This document shows, piece by piece, positions 12,767 through 25,715 of a stretch of 64,000 nucleotides of DNA. Location of the stretch: assembly GCF_019175385.1 (NCBI RefSeq), contig NC_083341.1, positions 24,932,203 to 24,996,202 on the forward strand, written 5' to 3'. The notes under the pieces are model-generated. The model saw only the letters and a list, made by a program, of their open reading frames with translations. It made no database searches and was not told the origin of the DNA. The position numbers and the translations under genes are program-made. Source of the DNA: Lycium barbarum (Eukaryota; Streptophyta; Magnoliopsida; Solanales; Solanaceae). Position 1 is the first letter of the stretch; each line of letters begins with the position of its first letter.

Positions 12767-12778
12767 GGGTATAAGAGC
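12767..12778 (+). other. Primer-binding site of the gypsy element (decayed)
   Basis: GGGTATAAGAGC matches the tRNA-Met primer site TGGTATCAGAGC at 10 of 12 positions and lies 4 bp after the LTR end. Confidence 0.7.
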
Positions 12779-12968
12779 AATTCATCCTAGGGTTTGTCTA
12801 TGAGTCGTATCCAATAGAGTCTTGTTTATGGGTGTGAAGCACGCCACACTTATAAATAGGAGGTCGCTGGGCATTTAGGAATGATCGACCTTTATTTCTT
12901 ATCTTAGATCGTGCGATAGAGCCATGTTATAAGGACTCTCCTTTTCTGACTGTGTTATGATTTCAGCG

Positions 12969-14253
12969 ATGCCTGTGAAGAGAAAAGCTATAGAGGCCCA
13001 GAAGGGCAAGTCAGTGACAGGTAAGAGAACTAAACGGGTACCGCCTACAGATGTAGAGGAGGGCGAGTATCAGAATAAGGTTCCATCTCAGTCCTCTCAC
13101 AATCCGCCCACTCCAAATGAGTATATAGGAGCTCCAGCTCTGGCACCTCCAGTTCCTCTACTGGATGCCTCAGTCTAGGAGATGAGAGAGGCTATAAAGT
13201 TTTTGACCTAGTTAGTAGCCGCCAGGCTCAGCGACAGAGTACGGGTTATGGTGATAGGGTTGTTAGTGCCAGAGTTCATGATTTCATTATTTAGACCCTC
13301 CATAATTCTTTGGATCAAAACGAAATGAGGACCCCTAGAACTTTATAGATGGGATGTTGAGGACATTGCGGGTGATGCATGCTTCAAATGTGGAGTCTGC
13401 AAAGTTGGCCTCGTACAAATTACGGGATGTTGTTGTTTATTGGTATAATATCTGGATATCTTTTAGGGGGGTTGACGCACCTCCACCTATGTGGCAAGAG
13501 TTTGTGGATGCTTTTCTTCGACATTACATGCCGCTAGAGATTCGACGGGCCAAAGTTGATAGGTTTCTAAACCTTAGACAGGGTAATATGAGTGCTCGAG
13601 AATATAGTCTTCATTTTAATTCACTGGCTAGGTATGCTCCAGCTATGGTAGCTGATATAAGAGATCGTGTCCACCGATTTGTGAGTGGTTTAGGACCACA
13701 TTTGATTGATTATTACCTGACGACCTCACTTCAAGAAGGTATGGATATTTATTGCATTCAAGCCCATGCCCGGAATCTTGAGGAGCGAAAGCAGCAGCGA
13801 AGGAGTGAGCGTGAGTATGACAAGTGTTATAGGAAGAGAGCCAGATTCTCAGGTGTTGTTAGTGAGTTCAGACGGGGTCAGAGGCAAAAGTATTCTAGGC
13901 ACTCAGGCCATTCAGCGGCTAGTGCACCTTCACGATTTGCAAGCCAGAGATTTGATCGACCTATTTATTCCAGACCCGATCAAAGTTCCAGAGCTTCGGA
14001 TTGTCAGTATAGGGGTAATTTAGGCCAAATGAGGCCACCTTTACCACGATGCAATTAGTGTGGTAGGCTACATTTGGGACAATGCTGCTTAGGTTCGGAT
14101 GCTTGTTATGCCTTCAGTCAGATAGGCCATATGATGCGAGACTGTCCATTAAAAGGTGGTAGAGGTATAGTGCAACCCACAGGGTCAGCAGCAGGTTCTT
14201 CATCATCTGTACACCCTCTAGGGAAAATCTCTCAGACATCAGCAGGCCGTGGT
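12969..14253 (+). pseudogene. Gypsy gag pseudogene
   Basis: Starts at an ATG (MPVKRKAIEAQ), with a basic N-terminus. The first stop, TAG at 13177, stands where a Gln codon is expected (SV-stop-EMREA). The retrotransposon gag domain follows at 13430-13800, with 'VVVYWYNIW', 'WQEFVDAFLRHYMP', 'RFLNLRQGNMS' and 'YSLHFNSLARYAP'. The zinc knuckle region (14060-14150) reads 'CYAFSQIGHMMRDC': the second Cys of the CCHC knuckle is replaced by Phe. Stops lie at 14056 and about 14252. Confidence 0.88.
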
Positions 14254-14559
14254 TGAGGTAGAGGGGGAGTGTTCAGTTCGAGCAGTCCTCAGAACCATAT
14301 CTATACACTGGTTGGACGACAGGATCTCGAGTCTTCGCCTGATGTTGTTACAGGTATATTATCAGTATCTTCTCATGACGTGTATGCACTGATATCCAGG
14401 TTCTGCATTGTCATATGTCACTTCTCTTATCGCTGGCCAATTTGGGGTGAAACCTGAGTCAATTAAACCTTTCAAAGTATCTACACCTGTTGGTGACCCA
14501 GTGATAGCTAGACGGGTGTATAGAAATTGTGTGGTGATAGTGATCGTCATACTATGGCA

Positions 14560-17500
14560 GATTTGATTGAGTTAAATATGGTAGATTCTGATGTTATTAT
14601 GGGTATGGATTGATTGGCTTCTTATTATACCAATGTTGATTGTAAAACGAAAATGGTTCATTTCCAGTTTCTAGGAGAACCAGTTCTAAAGTGGAAGGGT
14701 AATACAACATCGCCGAAAGGTAGTTTTTTTTCCTATCTCAAGACAAGAAAGATGATTGTTAAGGGTTGCATTTATCATCTAGTACGGGTTCAAGATACAG
14801 AAGCAAAGCCACCGACTCTTCAGTCTTTTCCAGTAGTTAATGAGTTTCCAGATGTATTCCCGGACAAGTTTCCAGGCCTTCCACTAGAATGTGAGATTGA
14901 TTTTTCCATTGATGTGTTACCGAGTATTAAGCGAATATCTATTCCTCCTTATAGAATGGCGCCTGGAGAATTAAGAGAGTTAAAGGAGCAATTAAAGGAT
15001 TTGCTTGAAAAAGGCTTTATCAGGCCTAGTTCGTCGCCATGGGGAGCACCTGTGTTGTTTATAAGAAAGAAAGATAGCTCCTTACGGATGTGTATCAACT
15101 ATAGGCAGCTGAATAAGGTGACAATAAAGAAAAAGTATCCACTTCCAAGAATCGATGAGTTATTTGATCAGTTGCAGGTTGCCAAATGGATCTAAAAAAT
15201 AGATTTAAGATCTGGGTATCACTAGGTGAGAGTTAGAGAGAAAGACATTCCAAAGACTGCCTTCAAAACCAGATATAGTCATTTTGAATTTCGTGTAATG
15301 TCATTTGGGTTAACGGATGCACCGGCGGTATTTATGGATTTGATGAAAAGTGTATTCAGGCCTTTCCTAGATTCATTTGTGATTGTGTTTATCGATGATA
15401 TTCTGGTAAATTCACAATCCGAAGCAGAGCATGAGGATCATTTATGTACTGTCCTTAGAGTTCTTTAGGCCCGGAAGTTATATGCAAAGTTCTCAAAATG
15501 TGAGTTTTGATTGAATTTAGTGATTTTCCTGGGGCATATTATTTCAGCTGATGGTATTCGGGTGGATACCCAGAAGATTGAAGCTATGAAGACTAGGCCG
15601 AGCCCTACAACACATACTGAAGTTCGCAGTTTTCTAAGCTTGGTCGGTTATTACATAAGGTTTGTAAAAGGTTTCTCTTCTATTTCTACACTACTGACGA
15701 AGCTGACTCAGAAATCATCTAAGTTTCAATGGACGGATGCTTGTGAGCGCAGTTTCCAGGAGTTAAAGAATAGATTAACTTCGGCCTCGGTCCTGACACT
15801 TCCAGAAGGATCGGAGGGCTATGTTATTTATTGTGATGCCTCAGGCATTGGGATAGGTTGTATGTTGATGCAGCATGGTAAAGTTATTGCTTACGCTTCA
15901 AGGCAGTTGCGGAAGCACGAAAAGAACTATACAACACATAATCTAGAATTAGCTGCAGTGATTCATGCATTGAAGATATGGTGGAACTATTTGTATGGTG
16001 TTCAAGTTGATATGTATACAGACCACAAGAGTCTCCAGTATATTTTCAAGTAGAAAGAGTTGAACTTACGGCAGAGGCGATGGTTAGAGTAATTAAAAGA
16101 TTATGATGTTAGTATCTTATATCATCCTGGAAAGGCGAACGTAGTAGTTGATGCTCTTAGCCGTAAATCCATGGGTAGTTTATGTGACATTCAGCCAGCG
16201 AACAGGGAGTTAGCTCGTGATTTTCAGCAGTTAGCTAGCCTAGGAGTCCGATTATTGGACTCATGCGATACAAGAGTCACTATTCAGGATTCAGCTGTCT
16301 CATCTTTAGTAGTTGAGGTGAAAAGAGAGCCAGTATGAGGATCCCATGTTAGTTCATTATAGAGATACATCTCCTCAGAAGAAAAAGTCACCCTTTGAGA
16401 TTTCTGCAGATGGAGTTCATAGATACCGAGGCCGAATATGTGTTCCTGATGTTGCAGGATTACGTCGCCAGATTTTGGGGGAAGCCTATTGTTCCTGTTA
16501 TTCTGTTCATCCGGGAACAACAAAGATATACCATGACATTAAGTCAATTTATTGGTGGGATGGAATGAAGAAAGACACAGTAGAGTTCGTAGCACAATGT
16601 CCCAACTGTCAGCAGGTAAAGATTGAGCATCAGAAGCCCTAGGGATTATTGCAAGCTATTGAGATTCCAACTTGGAAATGGAAAGTAATTAACATGGATT
16701 TCATTATAGGCTTACCTCGTTCCCAGTGTAAGTTTGATTCTATATGGGTAATTGTGAATAGAATTACAAAGTCAGCTCATTTTCTGCCTGTCAGGACTAC
16801 GTACTCAGCTGAAGATTATGCAAAGCATCATATCAAGGAGATAGTATGACTCCATAGTGTTCCGATATCCATTATCTCCGACAGAGGTGCGCAGTTTACA
16901 GCTAACTTCTGGAAGTCCTTCAAGATAGGTTTGGGGACTCAGGTGAGTCTTAGCACAGCATTTCACCATCAGACTAATGGACAAGCTGAGCGTACTATTC
17001 AGACCCTCGAAGATATGTTAAGGGCATGTGTGTTAGACTTCAGAGGTAGCTGGGATGACCATTTTCCACTTATTGAGTTTGCATACGACAATAATTATCA
17101 TTCCAGTATCCAGATGGCCCCGTATGAAGCTTTATATGGGCGGAAGTGTAGATCACCAATTTGATGGATCGAAGAAGGGGAGACTAAATTAGTAGGGCCA
17201 GATTTGATCCCAAAAGCAGTGGAGAAGGTCAAGCTTATTCAGGATCGATTATTGGCCGCTCAGAGTCATCAGAAGTCTTATGTAGAGAATCGCCGATGAG
17301 ATTTAGAATTCCAAGTTGATGACTGGGTATTTTTTAAGGTGTTACCTATGAAAGGTGTCATGAGATTTGGTAAGAAGGGTAAACTTAGTCCTCGATACAT
17401 TGGACCTTACAGGATTGTACGCATAGCGGGCTAGGTGGCCTATGAGTTAGATGAGCCTTCAAACTTGGAGTCAATCCACTCAGTTTTCCATGTGAAATGC

Positions 17501-17700
17501 TTCACAAGTATATTATAGATCCTTCCAGAGTTGTACTCGTAGATGATTTTCAGGTTACGGAGCAATTATCTTACGAAGAGGTTCCCATTGCTACCTAGAT
17601 AGACAAGTTCGAAGATTGAGGACTAAAGATGTAGCTTCAGTCAAAGTTCTCTGGAGAAACAGTAATGAGTAAGATATGACATAGGAAGCTGAAGAAGATA
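14560..17700 (+). pseudogene. Gypsy pol pseudogene: protease relic, RT, RNase H, integrase, chromodomain relic
   Basis: The reverse transcriptase runs from '[19 protein letters not shown]' (about 14950) through '[20 protein letters not shown]' to 'VIVFIDDIL' (about 15384-15408), keeping the catalytic DD. RNase H is at 15790-16050 ('[17 protein letters not shown]', '[11 protein letters not shown]'). The integrase zinc-binding segment is at about 16510-16615, including 'CPNCQQVK'. The integrase core is at 16640-17290 ('[12 protein letters not shown]', '[19 protein letters not shown]', '[13 protein letters not shown]'), and a chromodomain-like relic lies at 17540-17700. Stops are at about 15193, 15223, 15466, 15508, 16051, 16640, 16847 and 17162. 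Confidence 0.93.
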
Positions 17701-17958
17701 TATGAGGTCCAAGTATCCACACTTATTTCCTATTCCAGAGGAGATTCAGACAGAGATACCACGGCTTCAGGTCTGTAATGTTCACTTTTTATAGTTTCAT
17801 GGTCGTGTTGGGCCATTATTGTTATTGTTGTTATGGCCCTGTAAGGCGTTGTATATTTTGAATTGTTGTGACAGGATGGTAGTGGTATTATTATAGGGAA
17901 AACTATGCCAAAATTTCTGAAAACCCCAAAGAGTTTAACATTCGGGGATGAATGTTCC

Positions 17959-17973
17959 TAGGGGGGGGGGGGA
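17959..17973 (+). other. Polypurine tract of the gypsy element
   Basis: A run of about 12 G followed by A just before the 3' LTR, preceded by 'ttcggggatgaatgtt', the family signature. Confidence 0.85.
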
Positions 17974-20068
17974 CGTTACACCCCGTAGTATTTTCTACGT
18001 TGAGTTTTGTCGTAAGATAGCTGACGTGAAGTTAGTAAGTTTAGTTATTGTGAAGGTCATAAGAGATTCTACATGATTATTCCACGTATACGGGAGTTCA
18101 AGATATGCGCAACAAGTATCGGGAAGATTGGAGGCTGAATGAACTAAAGAAACTGAGTGGGACAACTGGGCAACTCGACGGTTGCAATAGATGGACCATT
18201 AAATGGTCGACGGACCGTCAATCTACACCGTCAAATTTCTCTCTCTGAATCAGAGGCTTCCGCCATTCAACGGTTGCAAGTTGACGGACCATCGAATTTC
18301 AAGCGGTGAAAATTTTCCTCCTTTTATAAATTAAAAAGGGCCACAACTTGGGTCATTATTTTGCACCCAAAAACAGAATTCTCTAGACTCTTCAAACTCT
18401 CTCTACCATTTCTACATATCCGTACACCTTTTAAGCAAAATCAAGTGAAAATCAAGCTTTGGAACCCTAAGCTAGCTCATGGATGATGATGGTCCTTGCT
18501 TTTAGTTAAAGTTGCGGTGGTTTTGGTTTGAAAACAAGATTGGGTGAGTTGAAGCTTTTCAAGAATAAGGTAAGCTCTTCCTTTATTTCTTATATTGAGT
18601 TAATTTGGAGGTTAGTAAGACTTAAAGGTGGAGGAAATTGTGGTAGGGAAAGTTATGAGGCATTGTGTTGTAGTTGTTGATTATGAATGGAATTTAGAAG
18701 TAAGTTTTGGACTAATTTAGGTGTAAATTGTATATAATTTCTTAAATATGGAATTGTTGACATTGTTGTTGGTATTTGGGTGTTGTTTGGAGAATTGGTG
18801 GAAGTAAAAGATATAAAAGGAACGCTGTCCGCTTTTCATTATTTCAAGTATTAATCTAGTTGACCTTATGATAGTCTCAATGGCTTAACTCCAGTATAAA
18901 CCTTCTTGAATGTAGATTTTCGAGCTTGGGAGGAAAATCGTTCAGTGGTTAAGAAGGCGAAAAGGTATGTTAAGGCTGTCCCTTTTTTTCTTATGGCATG
19001 ATCCTATTAATACAAACCCATACCAATGATATCTATAATGTCCTTATTTCTAGGAATACTAGAAGCCCATGGTTCTTGATGTTCTTATGATATTATTGAC
19101 ACTTGTCTTGTGATTATTGATCTTTATCATGTGATTATTGATTTTATTCATTGATGTTAATCTCATCTTATGGTTATTGTTCCTTCAAGGTGAGATATGC
19201 CCATGATGATAGTTTCATAATGACAATCGAAGGTTTACCGACCTTTCTTCACTCCGATAGATTTATAGCTTTTATTTGGGCTCTCATGCATGCTTTATAT
19301 ATACGTATGTATTTTCTCACACCGCCCCGCGCTATAGTCGGCCGGGCAGGCATGTAGGTGTGCACAACACTGTAGTAGGCAGGTTATGATGTAACCCCGA
19401 ACGCGGGATGATGATGATAACACCGAGCCTAAATGGTCGGGAAGGATAATATATATTTATATATGTATGTATAAAAATATTTTTTTTAAAAGCTAAGGAT
19501 ACATGACATCCGCCTTAAAAGGCACTCATAGGTACAGATTGATCCCTTCATCTTATGTTTTCTTCATACTTTTGTTATTCTCTTATTCATGTCTTATATA
19601 CTCGGTACATTATTCGTATAGAAGTCCTTTTGTCTGTGGATGTTGCGTTCATGCCCGCAGGTAGACAGAGAGATGGACTAGACCCCTAGGCTGCTTCATC
19701 AGTGATTGTATAAGAGAGCTCCTTTTGTACCGGAGCGGTGACTCGGCTGGTATTATTCTTTTGTTCTAGGTCTTGTCCCGTCTTTACGATGTTATGCACT
19801 CCATGTAGAGGCTCATAGACAGATGTATATTGTTAGATGTTTTCTAACCTCATCGGTTCTCATTTTTGTGTCAGCTTGCTTATATGGGTATAGTTGATGA
19901 TGATTATATAGATGTGCATATATCTTTTAGACTTGTGTCTGTCGCAGATTATGATATTTATGAGTTATCCTTGCGGTCCACCTAGATATGATTATGAGTT
20001 GTATGTTAAGAGGTGCTCGGTAGATTAGCTCCGGGTGCCCGTCATGGCCCTCTGGTTGGGTCGTGATA
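17974..20068 (+). repeat. 3' LTR of the nested gypsy element (2095 bp)
   Basis: This is the more complete copy. It contains, in order, self-complementary 'gacggttgcaa / ttgcaaccgtc' type repeats (18177-18305), a TATA-like TTTTATAAATTAAA (about 18324-18337), and the conserved 3' end TGGGTCGTGA. It is followed by the duplication GAATC. Confidence 0.88.
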
Positions 20069-22760
20069 GAATCGACAAAGTTTACAGTAGGTCTAACATC
20101 TAGCCTATTTACGTGAAAATTCGTTAAGAATTTGAGAAAACTTAAAACATAAAAATTTTATTCCTTTGAAATAACCTTCCAACGCTATAAAGTGGAGCTC
20201 AAACGGAGCTGTGAGTAAAACGTTATGACCATTTTACTAAACGGTCGCAAAGCACTCCGCTGGCCCAATATGCCTCGCAGATCAGGTTATGCGGCCACGT
20301 TTTTTAATGCATTTTGACCCAAAAGTACCAGGTATTTTATTTTTATATGTGTTTGGAAATGCTCTAGTTTTTGGCGAAATGCTCCAGCGGTTGGAGATAT
20401 GCAACTAGAATGCTAGAGCAGAACGGCTCCGCCTATAAAAACCCAAAATGTGAAATTTTCTTAAAATTTTTCATCCCACTTTGTTTTAGCCAACCTTTTA
20501 AGATAAAACAACCCTAGGCTTCCTCAAAACATCTAAGGTAAGTTTTTGATCAATTCTCATCATTATAACATCAAATTAACACTAGTTCATCCTTCAAAAC
20601 CATAGATTCTTGAAAATCGAAGAAAGAAACATTGAAAGACACTTTGGGAAACTTCTTAAAGGTATGTTCTTTGATCCTTACTAAGATTATTTAGAGGATT
20701 TGGACTAGTGTAGGGTATTAGAAATAATAAGAATCCATGGGTGATTCATAGATGAAAGCAAGAACACGAAATTGGCTTAAAACCCTAGTTTTCAATAAAG
20801 GGTGGAAATTCTGGGAAAGGTGTAAAATTCAAATATTTCACATCTAAATCAATTGTAGAATGATTGTTAAACCTTGGAAAACCTGTTTGGTAGTGTTATA
20901 ATGGGAATTGAGGTATGTCTATTTTAAAAATCCTTTTTGGCTATAAAAGTGATTTGTATGTCTCTTTCAAAACCCTTATTTCAAAGTATGTCTCTTTTTG
21001 AACATGTGTTTCAACCTTTAAAGATAGTTTGTTTGGAAAGGTTTGTGTGTGTGAGGGACAAGCCCGCATTAAACATTATGTGTATTAGACTATATATATA
21101 TATATATTCATGATTTCCCCTATCAAGGGATGATTGACATCGAATTAGAAAGCTTTGAACTTTCAACATGATTTACCTCTATAAGGGATGATTTAATTTG
21201 ATTTTGAAAGTGATAATTTTCAAACTATTTTGTCCGTACTATGGGATGATCGAATTGATTTGTAAAGTGATAATCCTTAAACGTGATTTTCCCCTATTAT
21301 GGGATGATTGAACTTGGTTTCTAAAAATGATTGAACTTGGTTTCTAAAGTATTGGTCTTTAATGTGTTTTACCCTATGAACGGGTTTTGGTGAGTTGAAA
21401 TTTGATTAAAGATTGAACATGGTTTCTAAATAGATTAATGACTTGATATACCCTATTAACGGGATGATGAACATAATTCATAATGAACAATTTGACTATT
21501 ATGTTGTCACTTGTGATTCGGCTTCCATGCCATGATTTGAAATTCGGCTTCTATGCCATGATTTGTGATTCAGTTGATATGCCATCATTTATATTGTTGT
21601 GTTTGTCCTAGCTATTCGGGAGAAAGGATAGTCACTGTGGATCCTAGTGGGGTTTGCCTAGCCATTCGGGAGGAAGAGTGGCCATCGAGGATCGATATCC
21701 CAGTTTGTTTCATGGCTAGCCATTTAGGAAAAAGAGTGGTCATTGAGGGTTGATAGCCCCGGTGTGGTCTTTGCCAAGCTATTCAAGAGGAAGGGTAGCC
21801 GTTGTGAGTTGCTTAGCTCCAATGTGGTGCTTCTATGCAGTTTAGGGAACCTTAAGTGGTCATCCCTTCGTTATATCGATTTGGGCTTGTATTCGCATGT
21901 GTTATACTTTAGTTGTCAGTGAGTATCTTGTTGATGATCTTGAGTTCATGAGTGATAGGACTTAATAAGATAAATGGTACAACAAGTTGAAATTGATATA
22001 TCCCTGTGTTATTGGATTTTACTGGTGATTGCACTAAGATTACTGGCTTACTCTACCTTTGAATTTTGAACTGTTATTTTCAAATGAACTTAAGGTAACG
22101 AAAATGACTTAAGGACTTAAAGTGTTTATTTCTTCATCATTGACTTATATTGGATATGCTGAGATGTTATCAATTTTTTTGAACTATTTCTCAACATTGT
22201 TTACAATTACTCTTATCTATTTTTCTATTAACTATTGTCCCGAAGACACTCACTAAGTACCCAATACTCATGCATATCATTGTTATTTTTGATGGTATGT
22301 TAGGTAAAGAAAAAGAGAAGGTTCATGATACGTGTACGAAGTAGGAGAACTTGCTGCTTTCCAGGCTTATTGGTGAGCCCACACCCTTGTTCGTGGGACA
22401 GACCATCTGTCTAGTTTTACTGTTTAAGTTCTCGGGACGCATCCCGAAGTTAGTTCATTCATTTATTTATCTTAGAAGCTCCATAATTAGTTGTAAGAAT
22501 CATGGGTAGATTGTTAAAGTCTCGTATAGTTTGTTGGGCATTTTGCCACGTATATGACTAAGTATTTATATTAGACTTCCGCTGGTTATTTTTATAAGTG
22601 TGAGAATGTTTTCATTTAATCTTAATGACTTGTTTAAGTAAATGCTGAAATAATGTTAATAGAGATTAGACATTTATTGATTTTATAAGGTGCTTCTGGT
22701 GTTGTTCATAGCGTCGGATGCATGTTGCGTCTAGGGTGGATTTTGGGGCATGACACATAT

Positions 22761-23773
22761 ACATCAAATGATGTGTACAATGCTTTCTTACAAGGTCATC
22801 TTTATGATGAAATCTGTATGACTTTTGCATAAGCAGGCTAGTCAAATCCTTATATGGACTAAAATAGGCTCCAAGGCAATGGAATGCCAAACTTACTCAA
22901 GCTCTCTTAAATATGAGGTTCAAGCAAAGTGAATATGATTACTATTGTTTGTCAGGAAAACAACTGAGGGAAGAATTGTGGTGTTGGTGTATATAGATGA
23001 TATGTTTATAACAGGCAGTTCTTTAAGTCTGATTCAAGGAACAAATGCGTCACCGCAAAATGCTTTCAAAAGAAAAACTTGGGGGAGTAAAAATATTTTC
23101 TTGGAATAGAATTTGCAAGATCTAGATTACTATGCAACAAAGGAAATATGCTTTAGAACTTATTTCAGAGGTAGGATTGTCAGCTGCAAAGCCTCAAGAA
23201 CACCAATTGACCTTGATGTCAAACTTACCTCAAAATAATATGGCGATCACCTGATCAAGAACACAAAAGAAGCTGCTAAAGATAAAGACTCACTGGTTGA
23301 TCAAGTATCTTCTCAGAAATTGATAGGAATGTTGTTGTACTTGAACATGACTAGACTAGACATTTCGTTCAGTGTACATACTTTGAGTCAGTTCTTACAA
23401 CAACTTAAAAGGTCTCACATGGAAGCAACACTTAGATTTGTCAAGTACATAAAGGGACAGCCAGGTCAAGATATATTACTATCAAGCAATAACAATCAGT
23501 TGGTTACTTCATACTATGATGCAGATTGGGCTGCTTGTTCACTCACTAGAAGGTTAGTAAAGGATTCATAATCAAGCATGGAGAATCACTAGTTTCATGA
23601 AAAGCAAAGCAGCAAACATCATGAAAAGCAAAGCAGCAAACAACAACCTCCAAAAGTTCAGCAGAAGCTGAATATAGGAGCTTAGCTATAACAGTCTCAG
23701 AATTTGTTTGGTTAATAGGAATTCTAAAAGAAGTTGATGTTGATATAAAGTTACCAATACAAGATTTCAGTGA
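22761..23773 (+). pseudogene. Copia reverse transcriptase C-terminal half and RNase H start (pseudogene)
   Basis: Resumes exactly where the N-terminal half stopped: HQ-M then, after a frameshift, 'VYNAFLQGHLYDEI' (about 22770-22811). 'VLVYIDDM' (about 22980-23005) is the catalytic YxDD block. 'IGMLLYLNMTRLDISFSVHTLSQF' and 'FVKYIKGQPGQDILL' follow at 23320-23490, then 'SSAEAEYRSLA' at about 23657-23690. A 24-bp unit is tandemly duplicated at 23597-23644. The sequence is cut at 23779 by a second LTR insertion. Confidence 0.85.
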
Positions 23774-23778
23774 TAGCA

Positions 23779-25472
23779 TGTTAATGACTTGTTCGGTCGT
23801 TATAGAATTTTCTCCCTATGCTCTAGAAAATACCCGTCTCGAGATTCATGTATTTAAGTGTATTTTGGTTTACGAGGATAAGTGACTTGGTCCCGAGGAT
23901 TTTTGAGTCCTGTAAGTTAATTATGCGGGTAAGGTTTGACCTTTAGGCGACTTTTGGGAATTGGTGGGAAATTGTAATTCTGCTTTAGGCGACCCACATA
24001 TATGCACGTTTGGCCAGCATCCGCGAGCCAATTTCCGCGGCTCTTCTTTTGCTTCTGTGGAAATATGACAGGATAAGTAAGCTGCATCTGCAAAATATTT
24101 TCCACTGATGCGGCATCGCCTCCGCAAGGAATATCCCACGTCAGCGGAGATCGCTAAGCAGACTAGATATTTATTCACCCAATTTGAGATTGGACCTCAT
24201 TTTCACACACAAAACTTCCTAGAGCTGGTTTTGGAGAGGACTTCAGAGGGTTTCATGGGTTCTAGGAGAGGGTAAGATCTAAATCCCATTTCATAACTTC
24301 CTGTTAATTTTTATTCCTTCCATTAGTTAATTTCAAGTTAGGTTTTGGGTTTGGGGGAAAACCCTTTGGGCTTGTAAAACCCTAGTTGGGTGGGATGTTG
24401 TTTTTAAACTAAAATCATGGGTTAGTTTGAAAGGATTTCATAGATTGTAGCTTGGGCAAGTTATTTCCAACTCAAATCTCAACTTCTAAAAATGAATTTT
24501 TCTAATGATTTAACTTTGGGTCTTCCTTGAACTTTGGGTATTTTAGTAAATTAGAGGAATTAAAGGCTCGTTTTGGGGTTAGAGAGGCGTGAAACTTAGG
24601 TTGTTGAGTAGACTAATTTAAAATAAATGTTCTGATTTTGCCCTAGCGGGCCCAGGGTCATTTTCTAAAGGTCTCTTTTGAGTCCTTCTAGGAGTATGGT
24701 AACTTGGGGGTTCCTAGATTCGTTTGCTAACATAGAATAATTTTTTATTAGAGATTGCTTCGTTCGTATGCGTTCTAAAAAAAAGGAGAGGATCAAAATG
24801 GAAGGTTCGTGACTCTTGTTCGGTATCGAGGTAGGTTACGGTTTACCATTATTAGACTCCAATTAGGAAACATATGTAGATAGTAGTTATTGACGGGGAA
24901 AGAATGATAGGCCTTCGGCATGGTGTGGAGGAGATTCCATTTAGGTTGGTTCCGTCAGTTGTTATGTGGGCTTGCCGCCAGTTGTGTTGTTACTCTATGA
25001 CTAGTTTTCTTGTCAGATACCTAATTGTGCTGGTTCATGCCCTGACTTGTAGTTTCTCGATTTGGAATATGTGCATTGTTGAGTTCATCTCTGTCCTCGG
25101 ATAGCTTACTCATCATCTAGAAAGGAAAAATATTGTAATGCCGTAAGTTGTGATGTGCGAATTTATGGCAAGTAACTGTTAAGATTTCCACATGATTGAC
25201 AGAGTTTGTGTATGTTTTGAGTCTGTAATTTTATTTCAAGTTAAAATTCTTTTAGAAGCTCTTGTACGACTCTAGACTAAGTTTTGGGAATTTTTTAATG
25301 AATAAAGTATTCTTTTTCTACATTGGTTTTATTGCTTAAATGGTTGAATTGTGTTTTTGGATTGTTTCATTTGCCTTTAATGTCTTGAAAGAGTTAATGG
25401 AAATTTGGGGATGATTCGCCGACCAGGGGGATAGTGTAGGTGCCATCATGGCCTGTGATTTAGGTCATGACA
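23779..25472 (+). mobile_element. Solo LTR 2 (1694 bp, TAGCA duplication)
   Basis: Ends TGTTAATGACTTG and GGTCATGACA are flanked by TAGCA at 23774-23778 and 25473-25477. It is inserted in the copia RNase H frame, which continues perfectly when the insertion and one TAGCA are removed. It contains the GC-rich inverted repeats 'tccgcgg/ccgcgga' (24017-24160) before a TATA-like TAGATATTTATTC. There is no internal region, so it is a solo LTR. Confidence 0.93.
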
Positions 25473-25477
25473 TAGCA

Positions 25478-25700
25478 ACGCAGCTATTCAAATTGCTGTC
25501 AATCCTGTGTATCATCAGAGAACTAAACACATTGAGATTTATATTCACTTTGTTAGTAAAAGATTACAACAAGGCGTCATAAAGATCAACTATGTTGGAA
25601 CTCAAAATCAACCTGTTGATCTGTTAACCAAGGGACATAATCGAGTGCAACATGGACATATGTTATCTAAGCTTGGAATTCTAAACATCTTCCCTCCACC
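25478..25700 (+). pseudogene. Copia RNase H C-terminus
   Basis: Continues the RNase H frame after the insertion: 'NAAIQIAVNPVYHQRTKHIEI', 'HFVSKRLQQG' and 'NQPVDLLTKGHN', ending 'HMLSKLGILNIF'. This is the standard copia polyprotein end and lies just upstream of the polypurine tract and 3' LTR. Confidence 0.88.
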
Positions 25701-25715
25701 TAGCTTGAGGGGGAG

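Larger units (their letters stand above)
11083..20068 (+). mobile_element. Ty3/gypsy chromovirus-type element (8986 bp, GAATC duplication)
   Basis: Two related LTRs (11083-12762, 17974-20068) flank gag and pol remnants in gypsy order (reverse transcriptase, RNase H, integrase). The duplication GAATC is at 11078-11082 and 20069-20073. The LTR start is mutated in both copies (AGTTACACC and CGTTACACC against an expected TG), as is the end of the 3' copy (GTGATA). The primer site and a G-rich polypurine tract are present. Motifs fit the Tekay/Del chromovirus lineage. The coding region has more than ten stops and is dead. Confidence 0.93.
10930..22755 (+). mobile_element. Solo LTR 1 (about 2.84 kb) carrying a nested gypsy element
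   Basis: The left end TGTAACACTC and right end GGGGCATGACA are flanked by CATAT at 10925-10929 and 22756-22760, a clean 5-bp target duplication inside the copia reverse transcriptase gene. Removing the nested element (11083-20068 plus one GAATC) leaves about 2835 bp with TG...CA ends and no internal coding region, that is, a solo LTR left by LTR-LTR recombination. A TATA-like CCTATAAAAACCC lies at about 20430-20442, preceded by repeats of the 'ctccgc/gcggag' type from 20241. Orientation is inferred from the TATA box and the CATGACA end. Confidence 0.9.
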
